Source of the DNA: Foliimonas ilicis
Lineage (GTDB): Bacteria; Pseudomonadota; Alphaproteobacteria; Rhizobiales; Rhizobiaceae
DNA length: 64,000 nucleotides
Assembly: GCF_039939195.1 (NCBI RefSeq)
Contig: NZ_JBDUUH010000001.1
Location: 310,001-374,000 of the forward strand
Direction of reading: 5' to 3'
A program made the position numbers and the translations under genes. Below the pieces are notes generated by a model, which saw only the letters and a list, made by a program, of their open reading frames with translations, searched no databases and was not told the DNA's origin. This document shows, piece after piece, positions 24,134-33,916 of this stretch. How positions within the stretch are numbered: position 1 is the stretch's first letter; every line of letters begins with the position of its first letter.

Positions 24134-25711
24134 TTACTCCGCTGGAGCTACGGCGTGAGGGGCGAGAACCGCTTCCGGTTCATCGTCCGGCTCGGGGCCT
24201 TCTTTGATCGCCTTGATCATCAGGCTCATCTCGATGATGAAAAGCACGGTGTAGATCGTCACGAAGCCGGCAATGGTGAACAGTACTGTTCCCACGCCAA
24301 GATCGGAGACGGCGGCAGCGGTCGGCAGCACGCCCTCGATGATCCAGGGTTGACGGCCGAACTCGGCAACGATCCAGCCCATTTCGGCCGCGACCCATGG
24401 CAGCGGTATCGAAAATACCGCCACGCGCAGAAGCCAGGGGTACCGGTCGAGCGAACGGCGCGCGGACAGCACGAAGAATGTGCCGGTCAGCACGATGAAG
24501 AACATGCCGAGGCCAACCATGATGCGGAAGGCCCAGAACAGCGGCAGCACGCCGGGTACTGTATCCCATGCCGCATCCTTGATCTGCTGCTCGCTTGCCG
24601 TTCTCGGATCATCGACATAACGCTTCAGGAGAAGCGCGTAGCCGAGCTGCTGGCCGTGATCCTCGAAGGCCTTGCGTGCATCTTCAGGGATTGCCGCGTC
24701 GCTGCCAGCCGAACGGATTTTCTGCAACGCATCGTAGGCAATGATGCCGTTGCGAATTCGCTCATCTGCGTGCTCGACCAGCTCCTCGATGCCAAGAATT
24801 TCGGTGGTCAGCGAGCGCGTTCCGATAAGGCCCATGACCCACGGGATATGAATTGCATAATGCGTCTCGCGTGCTTCCTGATCGGGAATACCGAACAGGG
24901 TGAAGGCAGCCGGTGCCGGTTCCGTCTTCCACATGCCTTCGATTGCGGCCAGCTTCATCTTCTGGTTTTCAGATGTCACGTAGCCGCTCTCATCGCCAAG
25001 CACGACCACCGACAGCGAGGCAGCGAGGCCGAAAGAGGCCGCGACCGTCATCGAACGCTTGGCGAGCTCCAAATGCCGCCCTTTGAGCACGTACCAGGCC
25101 GACACGCCAAGAACGAAGATCGCAGCGACCACATAGGCTGCCGAAACTGTATGGACGAATTTCGCCTGCGCGACGGGGTTGAATATCACCTCGTAGAAAT
25201 CGGTGATTTCCATACGCATCGTCTGCGGATTGAACTCAGAACCGACAGGATTCTGCATCCAGCCATTGGCAATCAGGATCCACAGCGCGGAAAAGTTCGA
25301 GCCGATGGCGACCGCGTAAGTCGCCATAAGGTGGCCGAGCTTCGAAAGCTTGTCCCAGCCGAAGAAGAACAGCCCGACGAATGTCGCCTCCAGAAAGAAG
25401 GCCATCAACCCTTCTATCGCCAGCGGTGCCCCGAAAATATCCCCGACATAGTGGCTGTAATAGCTCCAATTCATCCCGAACTGGAATTCCATGACGATGC
25501 CGGTGGCCACGCCGAGAACGAAATTGATGCCGAACAGCGTGCCCCAGAACTTCGTCATCTGACGCCAGATCAGACGGCCGGTCATGACATAGACCGTTTC
25601 CATGATTGCCAGAAGCACCGCTAGTCCGAGCGTGAGCGGCACGAACAGGAAGTGGTAAAGCGCTGTTATCGCGAATTGCAGCCGCGATAGAGAGACAATA
25701 TCGAGTTCCAT
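24134..25711 (-). CDS. cydA: Cytochrome bd ubiquinol oxidase subunit I
   Basis: 525-residue heme-bearing subunit. His20 in SRLQFAITALYHFLFVPL corresponds to a heme ligand (His19 in E. coli); FQFGMNWSYYSHYVGDIFGAPLA and the quinol-loop residues in MKLAAIEGMWKTEPA (Lys and Glu) are present, and GRQPWIIEGVLPT is the invariant CydA motif. Start at ATG 25711 gives the normal N-terminus MELDIVSLSRLQF; the long open frame upstream runs into cydC and is not real. Cys/His content is normal and the Q-loop looks like the long type. It lies 67 bp after cydC, the largest gap in the operon. Confidence 0.96.
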   Translation of the reverse strand: MELDIVSLSRLQFAITALYHFLFVPLTLGLAVLLAIMETVYVMTGRLIWRQMTKFWGTLFGINFVLGVATGIVMEFQFGMNWSYYSHYVGDIFGAPLAIEGLMAFFLEATFVGLFFFGWDKLSKLGHLMATYAVAIGSNFSALWILIANGWMQNPVGSEFNPQTMRMEITDFYEVIFNPVAQAKFVHTVSAAYVVAAIFVLGVSAWYVLKGRHLELAKRSMTVAASFGLAASLSVVVLGDESGYVTSENQKMKLAAIEGMWKTEPAPAAFTLFGIPDQEARETHYAIHIPWVMGLIGTRSLTTEILGIEELVEHADERIRNGIIAYDALQKIRSAGSDAAIPEDARKAFEDHGQQLGYALLLKRYVDDPRTASEQQIKDAAWDTVPGVLPLFWAFRIMVGLGMFFIVLTGTFFVLSARRSLDRYPWLLRVAVFSIPLPWVAAEMGWIVAEFGRQPWIIEGVLPTAAAVSDLGVGTVLFTIAGFVTIYTVLFIIEMSLMIKAIKEGPEPDDEPEAVLAPHAVAPAE

Positions 25712-25778
25712 TCCATCTTCACCGGACTTGCCAGTGCCCCTTTTTTGACCGGCCAACCGGCCGGTCTGCACGCGTCTG

Positions 25779-27464
25779 CTATCTCTGCCGCAGCCGCGCC
25801 AAAATCTTCCCGAACTCCGCGCTTCCCTTGATTGCGGTTTCGACGATCCGTCCGCGATCGAGAACCACGACGCGGTCGCAAATCGCTGCTTCGCGTTCGA
25901 CATGGGTTGCGATGATGATGGTGCGGCCCGCAGCATTGCGCGACAGGCGGGCAAGCACGTCATTTGCCGTGCCGCCGTCCACACCTTCGGTCGGCTCATC
26001 CAGCAGCCAGACCGGACTGTTTTTCAAAAGGAGACGCGCAAGCGCCAGACGCCGCGCCTGCCCGCCAGACAGGCCGGTTCCGCCTTCGCCCAAAAGCGTG
26101 TCGAGGCCCTTCGGCATATTGCGCACATCATTTGCCAGACCCGCATCGGCCAGAGCCGACGAAAGCGCGTCGTCCGAGGCGGATGCGTCTGCGAGACGCA
26201 GATTTTCACGCAGGCTATCCCGGAAAAGCTCCGTGCGTTGCGTGAGAAGCGTGGCGTCCAGCGCCCGCAGACTTCCGTTTTCCGCAGTGAGTTCGCCTGA
26301 GATCAAGCCGAGCAGCGTCGACTTTCCTGACCCGCTCGAACCGACCAGTGCGACATGCTCGCCCTTGGCGATAGAGAGCGTCACGGCACGGAGTGCGGTG
26401 TGGGCGTGATCCGTGTAGCGCATATCGACGGCGTTCAGTTCGACCGCGTCATTGACAGGCATGGAGCGCGCCGGCTTTTCACCAGTCGAAGCGAGGCGCG
26501 GCGATAGACGGTTTGCGGCAAGCACGGTGCGGCCAAGCTCGACCGCTCCACGGCGCAGTGCCGCGAAAGGTTCAAGCGCCGTCAGGGCAACAAGCAGACC
26601 CAGCGCTGCAACAGGCGCGCCAATAGTCCCGGCTTCGGCAAGCATTGCGACGCCAATCAGCGTACCGGAAAGCACGATTGCGCTTGCGACACCAAAGCCA
26701 AAGGTCACGCGCGCCTCGATCCTGTTCAAGGCATCATCGGCTTGAGCCAGGCGCATATCAGCAAACGCGAGCTTTTCAATTTGCGCATCCAGCCGACCGA
26801 CCATCAGCAAATCTGTTTGACCGGCAGCCAGATCGATCGTGCGCGACCGCAAGGCTTCAAGCGCCGCCGCACGGCGGCGTGCCGGTTTGCGCGCGGCATT
26901 TGCCGCGACTACCGGAATTCCAAGCCCCGCGAGGATCACAAGCAATCCAATCGACAGGCCAAAAAGCGGGTTCATCAGCCCAAGAACCACGCCCGACACA
27001 AGCGCCGCGCACAAAGCAGCAGCAAGCGGAACGAGAATGCGCAGATAAAGCGAATCCAGCGCATCAATGTCGCCGGTCAGCCGAAACAGAAGTTTTGAGG
27101 GGCGCTTTGAAAGCTGCTTCGCCGCATCGGGCTCGGCCCATCCGAGAAACAGCTTTTGCCGCATTGCAGCCAGTACGCGCAACGTCGCCTCATGCGTGAC
27201 CAGACGTTCGCCGTAGCGCGCAGCCGTGCGTGATAGGGCGAGAAGCCGTATGCCAGCGGCCGGCATAAAAACATCAAATGCCAAAGCGGCCACGATAGAC
27301 AGGCCAGCAATTGCGGTAGCGGTGATGAACCAGCCGGACAGGCCAAGCAACGCCAGTCCAGCGAGAACCGTCGCTGCCGCACAGGCAGCACCGGCAAGCA
27401 AAACATTGCGCTGCTCAGCGAGGAAAAAAAGGAATATCGGCTTCAGGCTTGCCCAGATTTTCAT
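25779..27464 (-). CDS. cydC: Heterodimeric ABC exporter subunit CydC (thiol reductant export)
   Basis: 561-residue fused membrane-ATPase protein. About six membrane helices occupy residues 15-310; the ATPase domain has Walker A GSSGSGKSTLLG, signature LSGGQARRLALARLLL and Walker B VWLLDEPTEGVD. With CydD it exports glutathione/cysteine to the periplasm, which is needed for bd oxidase assembly. Its ATG overlaps the cydD stop (ATGA), fitting a fixed 1:1 ratio. The operon order D-C-A-B-X with a dedicated regulator is common in Brucellaceae. The identification as CydC rather than CydD rests on order and length. Confidence 0.92.
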   Translation of the reverse strand: MKIWASLKPIFLFFLAEQRNVLLAGAACAAATVLAGLALLGLSGWFITATAIAGLSIVAALAFDVFMPAAGIRLLALSRTAARYGERLVTHEATLRVLAAMRQKLFLGWAEPDAAKQLSKRPSKLLFRLTGDIDALDSLYLRILVPLAAALCAALVSGVVLGLMNPLFGLSIGLLVILAGLGIPVVAANAARKPARRRAAALEALRSRTIDLAAGQTDLLMVGRLDAQIEKLAFADMRLAQADDALNRIEARVTFGFGVASAIVLSGTLIGVAMLAEAGTIGAPVAALGLLVALTALEPFAALRRGAVELGRTVLAANRLSPRLASTGEKPARSMPVNDAVELNAVDMRYTDHAHTALRAVTLSIAKGEHVALVGSSGSGKSTLLGLISGELTAENGSLRALDATLLTQRTELFRDSLRENLRLADASASDDALSSALADAGLANDVRNMPKGLDTLLGEGGTGLSGGQARRLALARLLLKNSPVWLLDEPTEGVDGGTANDVLARLSRNAAGRTIIIATHVEREAAICDRVVVLDRGRIVETAIKGSAEFGKILARLRQR

Positions 27465-29245
27465 GCAGGCACCATGCTTTGCGCCTGCATTTTTGAAATT
27501 GTCGCATCGCCGATCCGCACGATGCGGTCCATGCGTGCGGCAAACGCTTCGTCATGGGTGGCGACGATCAGCGTCTTACCCTCGGAATTCCTGATGAGCC
27601 TTTCTGCGATCTCCGCAGCGGTGGTTGCATCGAGATGCGCGGTCGGTTCATCGGCAAGAATTATGTCTCTTCCCGGGTCGGCAAACGCCCTCGCCAAAGA
27701 CAGACGCAACGCCTCACCGCCGGAAATGCCGACACCGCCTTCGCCCAGTTCGAAGGCTTGCGTTGCGACGCTCAGATCATCGAGACGCGCGGTTTCGAGG
27801 GCTTGCGAAAGACGCTCGCTATCGACGGACAATCTTCCAACCGTGATGTTTGCACGCACGGAGCCTGCGAAAATATGCGGCTTCTGGCCGACCCATGCGA
27901 TGCGGTTGCGCAGAGCCTGCACATTACGATCGTCAAGCGGAACACCGCCGATCCTGATCCGACCCGAATCGATTGGCGCAAGGCCCGCGATCAGCGAGAG
28001 AAGCGTGGATTTGCCTGCCCCGCTCGGCCCCATCAGCGCGATGTGCTCGCCCGGCTTTGCTTGAAAGTCGAAATCTTGGAAAACTCTAGCCGTTTCACCC
28101 GCATAGGAAAAGTCGATCTGTTCGACCGCAATAGACGCTGGCCCGCGGGCCGTTTTCGTCTCACCAGCATTTGCGCCCGGCAAAAGCGTACCGTCCTCAT
28201 CGAGCGCGATCCGCTTGATGGAAGCCAGTGCCGCCTCACCGGAAGCACGATCATGCCAGACACCGGAAAGATCACGCAGCGGCTCGAAGAATGCGGGCGC
28301 AAGCAGCAGGATGAACAGGCCTTCGGACAAGGAGAGCCTGGCTCCCCAGGCGCCGAATGGCAATTGTCCGAGCAAATGAAAGCCGACATAGACAGCCACC
28401 ATCGCGACGCCCAAAGCTGCGAAAAGTTCGAGCACGGCAGACGACATAAAGGCGATGCGAAGCACAGCCATGGTCCGCCGCCGCAGATCGTCGGCCCGCG
28501 CGCGCAGATCGTTGGCCGTCGCATCGACCGCCTTGAATGCCCGAATGGTCGAAAGCCCGCGAAGACGGTCGAGCAGAAACCCGTTCATGCCGCCCATTTC
28601 GACAAGCTGTTCTTCGCTTGCGGCCTTGGCGCGCCAGCCGATCAGCGCCATGAAAATCGGGATCAGCGGGGCAGCGAGCAGCAAGACGAGTGCTGCTGTC
28701 CATGAAAACCACAGGACAGCGCAAAGTATCGCTATCGGAACCGCCATGACGCGGAAGCGCACCGGTTTGAACCGCGACAGATAGGGCAAGATGGCTTCGG
28801 CCTGCTCGGCAATGATGCTTGCGGCTTCGCCGGAGGAGATGCGCCTGCTGTCCATCGGGGAACGGGATGCGAGGACGCGGACCGCCTCTGTTCGCAGAGA
28901 AGTCAGCGATGCACGCGCGCTGGCAAATGCAAACCGTATGCCTGCTGCGTCAAGCATAGCCCGCGCAATACCAATGAGCAGAACGGCAATTGCAGGAACA
29001 ATCGCTTCCCGCGCTGGCGCGCCCTGCGCGATACGGCCAACGGCATAGGCAAGAAAGCCCGCCTGCGGCAGCCAGAGAAGCGATGCCAGCGCCTGAACCG
29101 CAGCACCTGCGCGCGATCGTTTAGTGTCGGTCAGTTCGATATGCGAAGTCGTCTTGTCGGCAACCGGCTTTTCGCGCCGCAGAATCTGTTCCTCGGAAGC
29201 CTCTGCTTCCGGAGCGTCTGCAAAGCGATCCGCCGCGATGCTCAA
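27461..29245 (-). CDS. cydD: Heterodimeric ABC exporter subunit CydD (thiol reductant export)
   Basis: 594-residue partner of CydC with a membrane domain (residues about 45-330) and an ATPase domain: Walker A GPSGAGKSTLLSLI, signature ISGGEALRLSLARAF and Walker B IILADEPTAHLD. An N-terminal 35-residue acidic extension precedes the first helix. It starts with TTG at 29245, overlapping the TGA stop of the regulator gene (TTGA), so translation is likely coupled and the rare start codon may be compensated by that. It works in the inner membrane to move reduced thiols outward for cytochrome bd maturation. Confidence 0.92.
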   Translation of the reverse strand: MSIAADRFADAPEAEASEEQILRREKPVADKTTSHIELTDTKRSRAGAAVQALASLLWLPQAGFLAYAVGRIAQGAPAREAIVPAIAVLLIGIARAMLDAAGIRFAFASARASLTSLRTEAVRVLASRSPMDSRRISSGEAASIIAEQAEAILPYLSRFKPVRFRVMAVPIAILCAVLWFSWTAALVLLLAAPLIPIFMALIGWRAKAASEEQLVEMGGMNGFLLDRLRGLSTIRAFKAVDATANDLRARADDLRRRTMAVLRIAFMSSAVLELFAALGVAMVAVYVGFHLLGQLPFGAWGARLSLSEGLFILLLAPAFFEPLRDLSGVWHDRASGEAALASIKRIALDEDGTLLPGANAGETKTARGPASIAVEQIDFSYAGETARVFQDFDFQAKPGEHIALMGPSGAGKSTLLSLIAGLAPIDSGRIRIGGVPLDDRNVQALRNRIAWVGQKPHIFAGSVRANITVGRLSVDSERLSQALETARLDDLSVATQAFELGEGGVGISGGEALRLSLARAFADPGRDIILADEPTAHLDATTAAEIAERLIRNSEGKTLIVATHDEAFAARMDRIVRIGDATISKMQAQSMVPA

Positions 29246-29823
29246 TCCGAAGACTCCTTTTTGCTTCGGCGACCTGAACGGCCAAGTGATACAATCTTGT
29301 CCGTCGTTTCCAAAATCCGTGTGACGCGTGCGCCAAGTGCGAGAAGCGTGGCGAGACGATCCGTCTCGAGTTGTTTGACGTCATCGTACCAATTGGTAAC
29401 GCGCTCGATAAGCCCGTACATTTCATTCATTCGCGCCTGAGCGTGGCGTTCGGCATCGCTGGCGGGACGCTGCATGAGGATTTCACGAAGCACCGACAGG
29501 GTCGGATCGACTTCGCGCTTCTTTCGCTCTTCCGCCAGCGTGCGCAATATCTGCCAGACATCGTCGGGCGTCGTGAAAAAATCGCGGCGGTCGGACGGGA
29601 TGTGCTTCAGCAGAACGAGGTTCCAGGCCTGCAATTCGCGCAAGCCCATCGAGACGTTGGAGCGCGAAATGCCGAGCGCATCGACAATCTGGTCGGCGCA
29701 TAAGGGCTCCGGCGAGAGATAGAGCAGCGCATACATCTGCCCCACTGTCCGGTTGATTCCCCAGCGGCTTCCCATCTCGCCGAAATGGAGCACGAAGGAC
29801 TGAACGATAGGAGGCAGATCCAT
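29242..29823 (-). CDS. GbsR/MarR-type winged-helix regulator of the cyd operon
   Basis: 193-residue regulator. Residues 20-85 form a MarR/GbsR-like winged helix (GINRTVGQMYALLYLSPEPLCADQIVDALGISRSNVSMGLRELQAW, then HIPSDRRDFF). The C-terminal half is helical and charged, with a possible coiled coil (VTNWYDDVKQLETDRLATLLALGARV), probably the dimer part. ATG at 29823 chosen; the upstream continuation is low-complexity and includes the operator-like region. It is the first gene of the regulator-cydDCABX operon, with its stop overlapping the cydD start. The palindrome 24-41 bp upstream suggests autoregulation. No cysteine cluster for Fe-S or redox sensing is seen. Confidence 0.85.
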   Translation of the reverse strand: MDLPPIVQSFVLHFGEMGSRWGINRTVGQMYALLYLSPEPLCADQIVDALGISRSNVSMGLRELQAWNLVLLKHIPSDRRDFFTTPDDVWQILRTLAEERKKREVDPTLSVLREILMQRPASDAERHAQARMNEMYGLIERVTNWYDDVKQLETDRLATLLALGARVTRILETTDKIVSLGRSGRRSKKESSD

Positions 29824-29846
29824 GATCTTTATCTTGTGTTCTGTAA

Positions 29847-29864
29847 TTTCAGTAATTTCTGAAA
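29847..29864. promoter_or_regulatory. Candidate operator of the cyd operon regulator
   Basis: TTTCAGTAATTTCTGAAA is an 18-bp inverted repeat with only one mismatched base pair position on each side of the AATT centre. It ends 24 bp before the regulator ATG. A further half-like CTCAGTAAC (29866-29874) follows, so a second weaker site may be adjacent. Confidence 0.6.
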
Positions 29865-29944
29865 ACTCAGTAACACTACAAATCACAACCCGCAACAGAG
29901 CGTGACGACCCATTTCGTCGCAGTAGACTTGCGATCTCCCCAAC

Positions 29945-29973
29945 AAAAAGCCCGGCATGTAGCCGGGCTTTTT
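29945..29973 (-). terminator. Rho-independent terminator of trxA
   Basis: AAAAAGCCCGGC (29945-29956) and GCCGGGCTTTTT (29962-29973) form a perfect 12-bp stem around a 5-base loop, giving a T-run on either strand. It lies 23 bp after the trxA stop and separates trxA from the cyd operon regulator. Confidence 0.9.
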
Positions 29974-29995
29974 CGTAAACTCTGAAGCGTTAAGA

Positions 29996-30319
29996 TCAGG
30001 CGACGTTGCCGCTGATCCAATGCGAGAGCGCGGTCTTTGGAAGCGCACCGACCTTCATGTCGGCAACTTCGCCGTCCTTGAAGATAAGCAGCGTCGGGAT
30101 CGAGCGCACGCCGAACTGCGCGGCCAGCTCAGGATTCTCATCGATGTTCAGCTTGGTGATCTTCACCTTGCCTGCCAGTTCGTTCGAAATCTCTTCAAGT
30201 GCCGGTGCAATCATCTTGCACGGACCGCACCATTCCGCCCAGAAATCCACCACAACAGGCTCTTTTGCCTGAAGCACATCAGACTCAAAATTGTTCTTGT
30301 CGATCTTGACCGTGGCCAT
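29996..30319 (-). CDS. trxA: Thioredoxin 1
   Basis: 107-residue cytoplasmic thioredoxin with the active site FWAEWCGPCKMIAPAL (WCGPC) near residue 30, the cis-proline loop RSIPTLLIFKDG and the usual N-terminus ATVKIDKNNFESDVL. It reduces protein disulfides using thioredoxin reductase and NADPH. ATG at 30319 follows AAAGGATT-type RBS; a frame start further upstream adds 20 residues with no thioredoxin similarity. It is 72 bp downstream of addA and ends at a strong terminator, closing the divL-tsaE-murU-addBA-trxA run; it could also have its own promoter. Confidence 0.96.
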   Translation of the reverse strand: MATVKIDKNNFESDVLQAKEPVVVDFWAEWCGPCKMIAPALEEISNELAGKVKITKLNIDENPELAAQFGVRSIPTLLIFKDGEVADMKVGALPKTALSHWISGNVA

Positions 30320-30391
30320 GAGAAATCCTTTCGGGTTTGGTCCGGCACCATATGTGGTGGTTATGAATGAATGGTTCAAGCACTGCTTGTG

Positions 30392-33300
30392 TCACGCCTG
30401 CGTGAGTCGAGCAAGCGCGTCATCAAGCAAGTTACCGGGCAATGCCAGCAGTTGCGGCGTCTCCGTGAAGAGCAGCGCTGCCGAAACCGTGCGGCCCTCA
30501 TACAGCGGCTGCAGAAGTGCGCGGTAAAGCGCAAGCTGCATGATGTAGGCTTCCGGCACTTCATTCAGCGTTCGGGCTGGTGGGCGGTTCGTCTTGTAAT
30601 CGACGATCAGAACTTCATCCGGCGTAACAGCCAGCCGGTCGATCTTACCGGAAACCGCGCGCTGTTTTCCGCGCACCAAGAGACGCCCCATGATTGGCAC
30701 TTCGGCGCGCGAATTTTCAGAAAACAGCGGCGCAAAATGCGGTTCTTCCAGAACAGCCAGCACCTGGCTGACACAGTTTTCACGCTCCTGCTCGCTCCAC
30801 CCGGGCCCAATGCGGGCGAGATAGCGAAGCGAGGCCCCGCGGCGTTCATCTGCCGGAACAGTCGGCAACATCTGGAAGAGCTTGTGGAATGCCAAACCGC
30901 GCGCGACGGCGAAACCGGGTTCGCGCTCTGCATCCAGAACAGGGGAACGTGTCGAAGGCACAGGCACCGCATCGTCTTCGATGATTGCCGAAGCACCCGA
31001 TGGCGACAAAGGCCTCGGCAATTCCTCACCGATGGGAATTTCATCGAACAGACCGGCTGGCAAAAACGCCGGTTTCAGCGAAGCGGTTTTCTCGCGCTCG
31101 CTTGTGGCCAGCGGCACGTCGAGCAGAGGGCTTACCCGGAAACGCGCAATCGTGTCTTCCGGCTTTCCAACCGGATGCGAAAGCTCCTCGCTATCCGCGC
31201 CGCCCGCAAGCGCGAGATTGACCAGCGCGTGCCAAGTCGCGTCGTTTTGCGCCCGTTTTCCGTGATAGCCGCAGACGATCAGCCGATCTTCTGCGCGGGT
31301 CATTCCGACATAGAGCAGGCGACGATACTCATCATCTGCAAGCTCGCGCGCCTTCTGAGCCAAATTCTTGGAAAAGGCGTTTCCGGTTTCCTTGGCCGAG
31401 CGCCAGAGATAGCCTTTGCCGCGCCAATCCATGATCTGCGGCTCAAAGGGCATGAGGCGCGGCAGATGCTGGTCGCTGAAGGGTGCAGCACCGCCGTCGA
31501 CCAGAAACACCACCGGCGCTTCAAGACCCTTGGCCGCATGAACGGTCATGATGCGCACTTCATTGCGCGTCTGGTCCATCTCGCGCTTGATTTCGGGGCC
31601 GACGCTTTCCAGTGTCGCAAGAAACGCTTCGAGCCCCGGCAGGCCCGTCCGTTCTTCTGCAAGGCAGAAGTTCAGGAACTCATCCAGAATATCGCCGGCC
31701 TCATGACCCAAACGCGCGATCATTTTGGCGCGAATGCCATCGCGGCTGAGCACGGACCCGTAAAATTCGAAAACCGGCCTGAACGCCGCTTCCGTCGACC
31801 ATTCTGCGATTTTGTCGGCGACTATTTTCAGATCTTCGTCGGCCTTCGCCTTGTCTCGAAGCGATGAAAGCAAGGATGTCCGCCCGCGACCGGCTGCAAG
31901 TTCAAACAGCGTCTGTTCGCTGACATTGAATATCGGGCTGCGCAGGACAGCCGCAAACGACAGATCGTCTTCGGGCTGGATCAGCACGCGGCCAAGCGCA
32001 ATCAGATCCTTGATCGCAATGTGGCCGGGAAGGCTGAGCCTGTCGGCACCTGCCACCGGCACATGCTTTTCCTTCAATGCCCGCGATAGCGCATGGACGA
32101 AACGGTCGCGCTTTCGCACCAGAACCATGACATCACCGGCAGAGAGTTTTCGCCCCGTGCCTTCGATCACTTCACCGTTTTCAATCCAGACCGCAATTGT
32201 CGACGCGACCTGCTCGGCAAGCATCACCGCAGGTGCGCGCGCGTGATCGATCGCCTGCGTCCAGTCGTCAGGCTCCTCGACTGAATCGGCACTGATCGAC
32301 GGCCAGACTTCGACGTAGCCCGGCGCGTTGTCGCGGATCGCCTTGTGGTCGAGCGCATCCGTATCGTGAGTCAGGCCACGACGCGCATTCTCATTGGCGA
32401 ACACGCGGTCCACCGCCTTCAACACATCGTTCGTCGAGCGGAACGACCAGGTGAGCCTGACATCTTCGAACGACTTGCCTGAACTACGAACGCGGCTCGA
32501 AAATTCATGCTTTGTCCGGTCGAAGGATTCAGGAGCCGCGCCCTGAAAGGAATAGATCGACTGTTTTTCGTCGCCCACAGCAAAGATCGTGCGGTGAACG
32601 TTGTCGCGCGCGCCCTGACCAGAAAAGAACTCTTCGGCAAGGCGTTTGACCACTTCCCACTGGTCGGGGCTGGTATCCTGCGCTTCATCGAGCAGAATGT
32701 GGTCGATGCCCTTGTCCAGCTTGTACTGAACCCACGGCCCGGCATCCTGCCGCGCCAGCAGGCGCACCGTGCGGGTAATCAGATCGTTGAAATCAAGAAA
32801 TCCGCGCCCGGTTTTCAGCCGCTCGTATCGGGCGATCAACCAGTCCGCGATGGTGAGAGCCGCCTGCGTCTCCTCGACCATGCGGAAAAGCGCCAGCCTA
32901 TCAGACGCTTCGATGATTGCCGCTGCCGCTTGCGAATAGCGCTCCGAAACATCCGGAATGCGGTCATGCAGCGCCTTCTTGAAGGTCTTTACCGGATCGT
33001 ACGGATCGCCATCCGCTTTCAGGAAACCTTTTGCCAGCAGTCTCAGCCGTCGAACCGGGTCTTTCTCCTCAAAGGCAAGCGTCGCGTATGGAAGTATATC
33101 CTTCAACACGCGACCGGCATCGACGGCCTGCGCTTCCAACGCGAATTGCGTGAACCTGTCAGGCGGAAAACCCGGCAGCGGCCAGATCGAAGCGGCTATC
33201 CCTTCCGCAGTATCATCTTCGCGGAATCCGAATTCCTCGAAAAGCATCCGATAATCGGCAACGCCGCTTCTGACACCGTCGATGAAGGCGCGAAGACCGT

Positions 33301-33916
33301 CACGTTTTCGGACAATCTCGCCCAGCAGCGCATCGAGCCCGGCCTCGCCGCCGCGCTCCAGAACGACGGCAAAGGCATCGCCTAGTTCAGGCGCATTGTC
33401 ACCAGCGCCGGTGAGCATTTCGCGCCGCGCTGTGCCGAAAAGCTGCTCTTCCATGCGCGGATCGAGCATTTCGAAATGCGCCGCGATGTTTGCTTCCAGC
33501 GGGAACTGATGCAGCACGGATTCGCAAAATGCGTGGATCGTCTGGATTTTCAGGCCGCCCGGCGTTTCAAGCGCGCGTGCGAAAAGCCTGCGTGCACTTT
33601 GCAGTTTTTCCCGGTCTGGCTGCCGCCCTTCGATCAGCGCGATCTTTTGGGCAAGCCCCGCATCGTCCATCATCGTCCATTCGGACAGGTTGGAAAAAAT
33701 CCGGTTCGACATGTTCGCCGCCGCTGCCCGCGTATAGGTCAGGCACAGGACTTTCGACGGGTCGATGCCTTCGAGCAGCAGCCGGATGACGCGCTGCGAA
33801 AGCACATGCGTCTTGCCGGATCCCGCATTTGCCGACACCCAGACAGAATTGCGCGGATCGGATGCGCGCGCCTGCCGATCGATGGTTTCCTGCGGAACGA
33901 TGAAGCTTTTCTTCAT
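30392..33916 (-). CDS. addA: Double-strand break repair helicase-nuclease AddA
   Basis: 1174-residue UvrD-type helicase with a C-terminal RecB-like nuclease. Walker A is ANAGSGKTHVLSQRVIRLL near residue 30, then LTYTRAAAANM (motif Ia), LLDEAQDTSP (Walker B), GDEKQSIYSFQGA (motif III), VRIMTVHAAKGLEAPVVFL (motif V) and LYVGMTRAEDRLIV (motif VI). The nuclease motif is VDYKTNRPPA near the C-terminus. With AddB it processes double-strand ends for RecA loading. ATG at 33916 chosen (MKKSFIVPQ); it overlaps the addB stop (ATGA), so the subunits are coupled. Confidence 0.95.
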   Translation of the reverse strand: MKKSFIVPQETIDRQARASDPRNSVWVSANAGSGKTHVLSQRVIRLLLEGIDPSKVLCLTYTRAAAANMSNRIFSNLSEWTMMDDAGLAQKIALIEGRQPDREKLQSARRLFARALETPGGLKIQTIHAFCESVLHQFPLEANIAAHFEMLDPRMEEQLFGTARREMLTGAGDNAPELGDAFAVVLERGGEAGLDALLGEIVRKRDGLRAFIDGVRSGVADYRMLFEEFGFREDDTAEGIAASIWPLPGFPPDRFTQFALEAQAVDAGRVLKDILPYATLAFEEKDPVRRLRLLAKGFLKADGDPYDPVKTFKKALHDRIPDVSERYSQAAAAIIEASDRLALFRMVEETQAALTIADWLIARYERLKTGRGFLDFNDLITRTVRLLARQDAGPWVQYKLDKGIDHILLDEAQDTSPDQWEVVKRLAEEFFSGQGARDNVHRTIFAVGDEKQSIYSFQGAAPESFDRTKHEFSSRVRSSGKSFEDVRLTWSFRSTNDVLKAVDRVFANENARRGLTHDTDALDHKAIRDNAPGYVEVWPSISADSVEEPDDWTQAIDHARAPAVMLAEQVASTIAVWIENGEVIEGTGRKLSAGDVMVLVRKRDRFVHALSRALKEKHVPVAGADRLSLPGHIAIKDLIALGRVLIQPEDDLSFAAVLRSPIFNVSEQTLFELAAGRGRTSLLSSLRDKAKADEDLKIVADKIAEWSTEAAFRPVFEFYGSVLSRDGIRAKMIARLGHEAGDILDEFLNFCLAEERTGLPGLEAFLATLESVGPEIKREMDQTRNEVRIMTVHAAKGLEAPVVFLVDGGAAPFSDQHLPRLMPFEPQIMDWRGKGYLWRSAKETGNAFSKNLAQKARELADDEYRRLLYVGMTRAEDRLIVCGYHGKRAQNDATWHALVNLALAGGADSEELSHPVGKPEDTIARFRVSPLLDVPLATSEREKTASLKPAFLPAGLFDEIPIGEELPRPLSPSGASAIIEDDAVPVPSTRSPVLDAEREPGFAVARGLAFHKLFQMLPTVPADERRGASLRYLARIGPGWSEQERENCVSQVLAVLEEPHFAPLFSENSRAEVPIMGRLLVRGKQRAVSGKIDRLAVTPDEVLIVDYKTNRPPARTLNEVPEAYIMQLALYRALLQPLYEGRTVSAALLFTETPQLLALPGNLLDDALARLTQA

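Noticed and set aside
24155..25624. Long plus-strand frame (489 codons) opposite cydA
   Set aside because: Antisense to a membrane protein gene with strong motifs; composition (many Arg, His, Asp) is that of a shadow frame.
30371..31867. Plus-strand frame (498 codons) opposite addA
   Set aside because: No domain features; the addA reading has helicase and nuclease motifs throughout.
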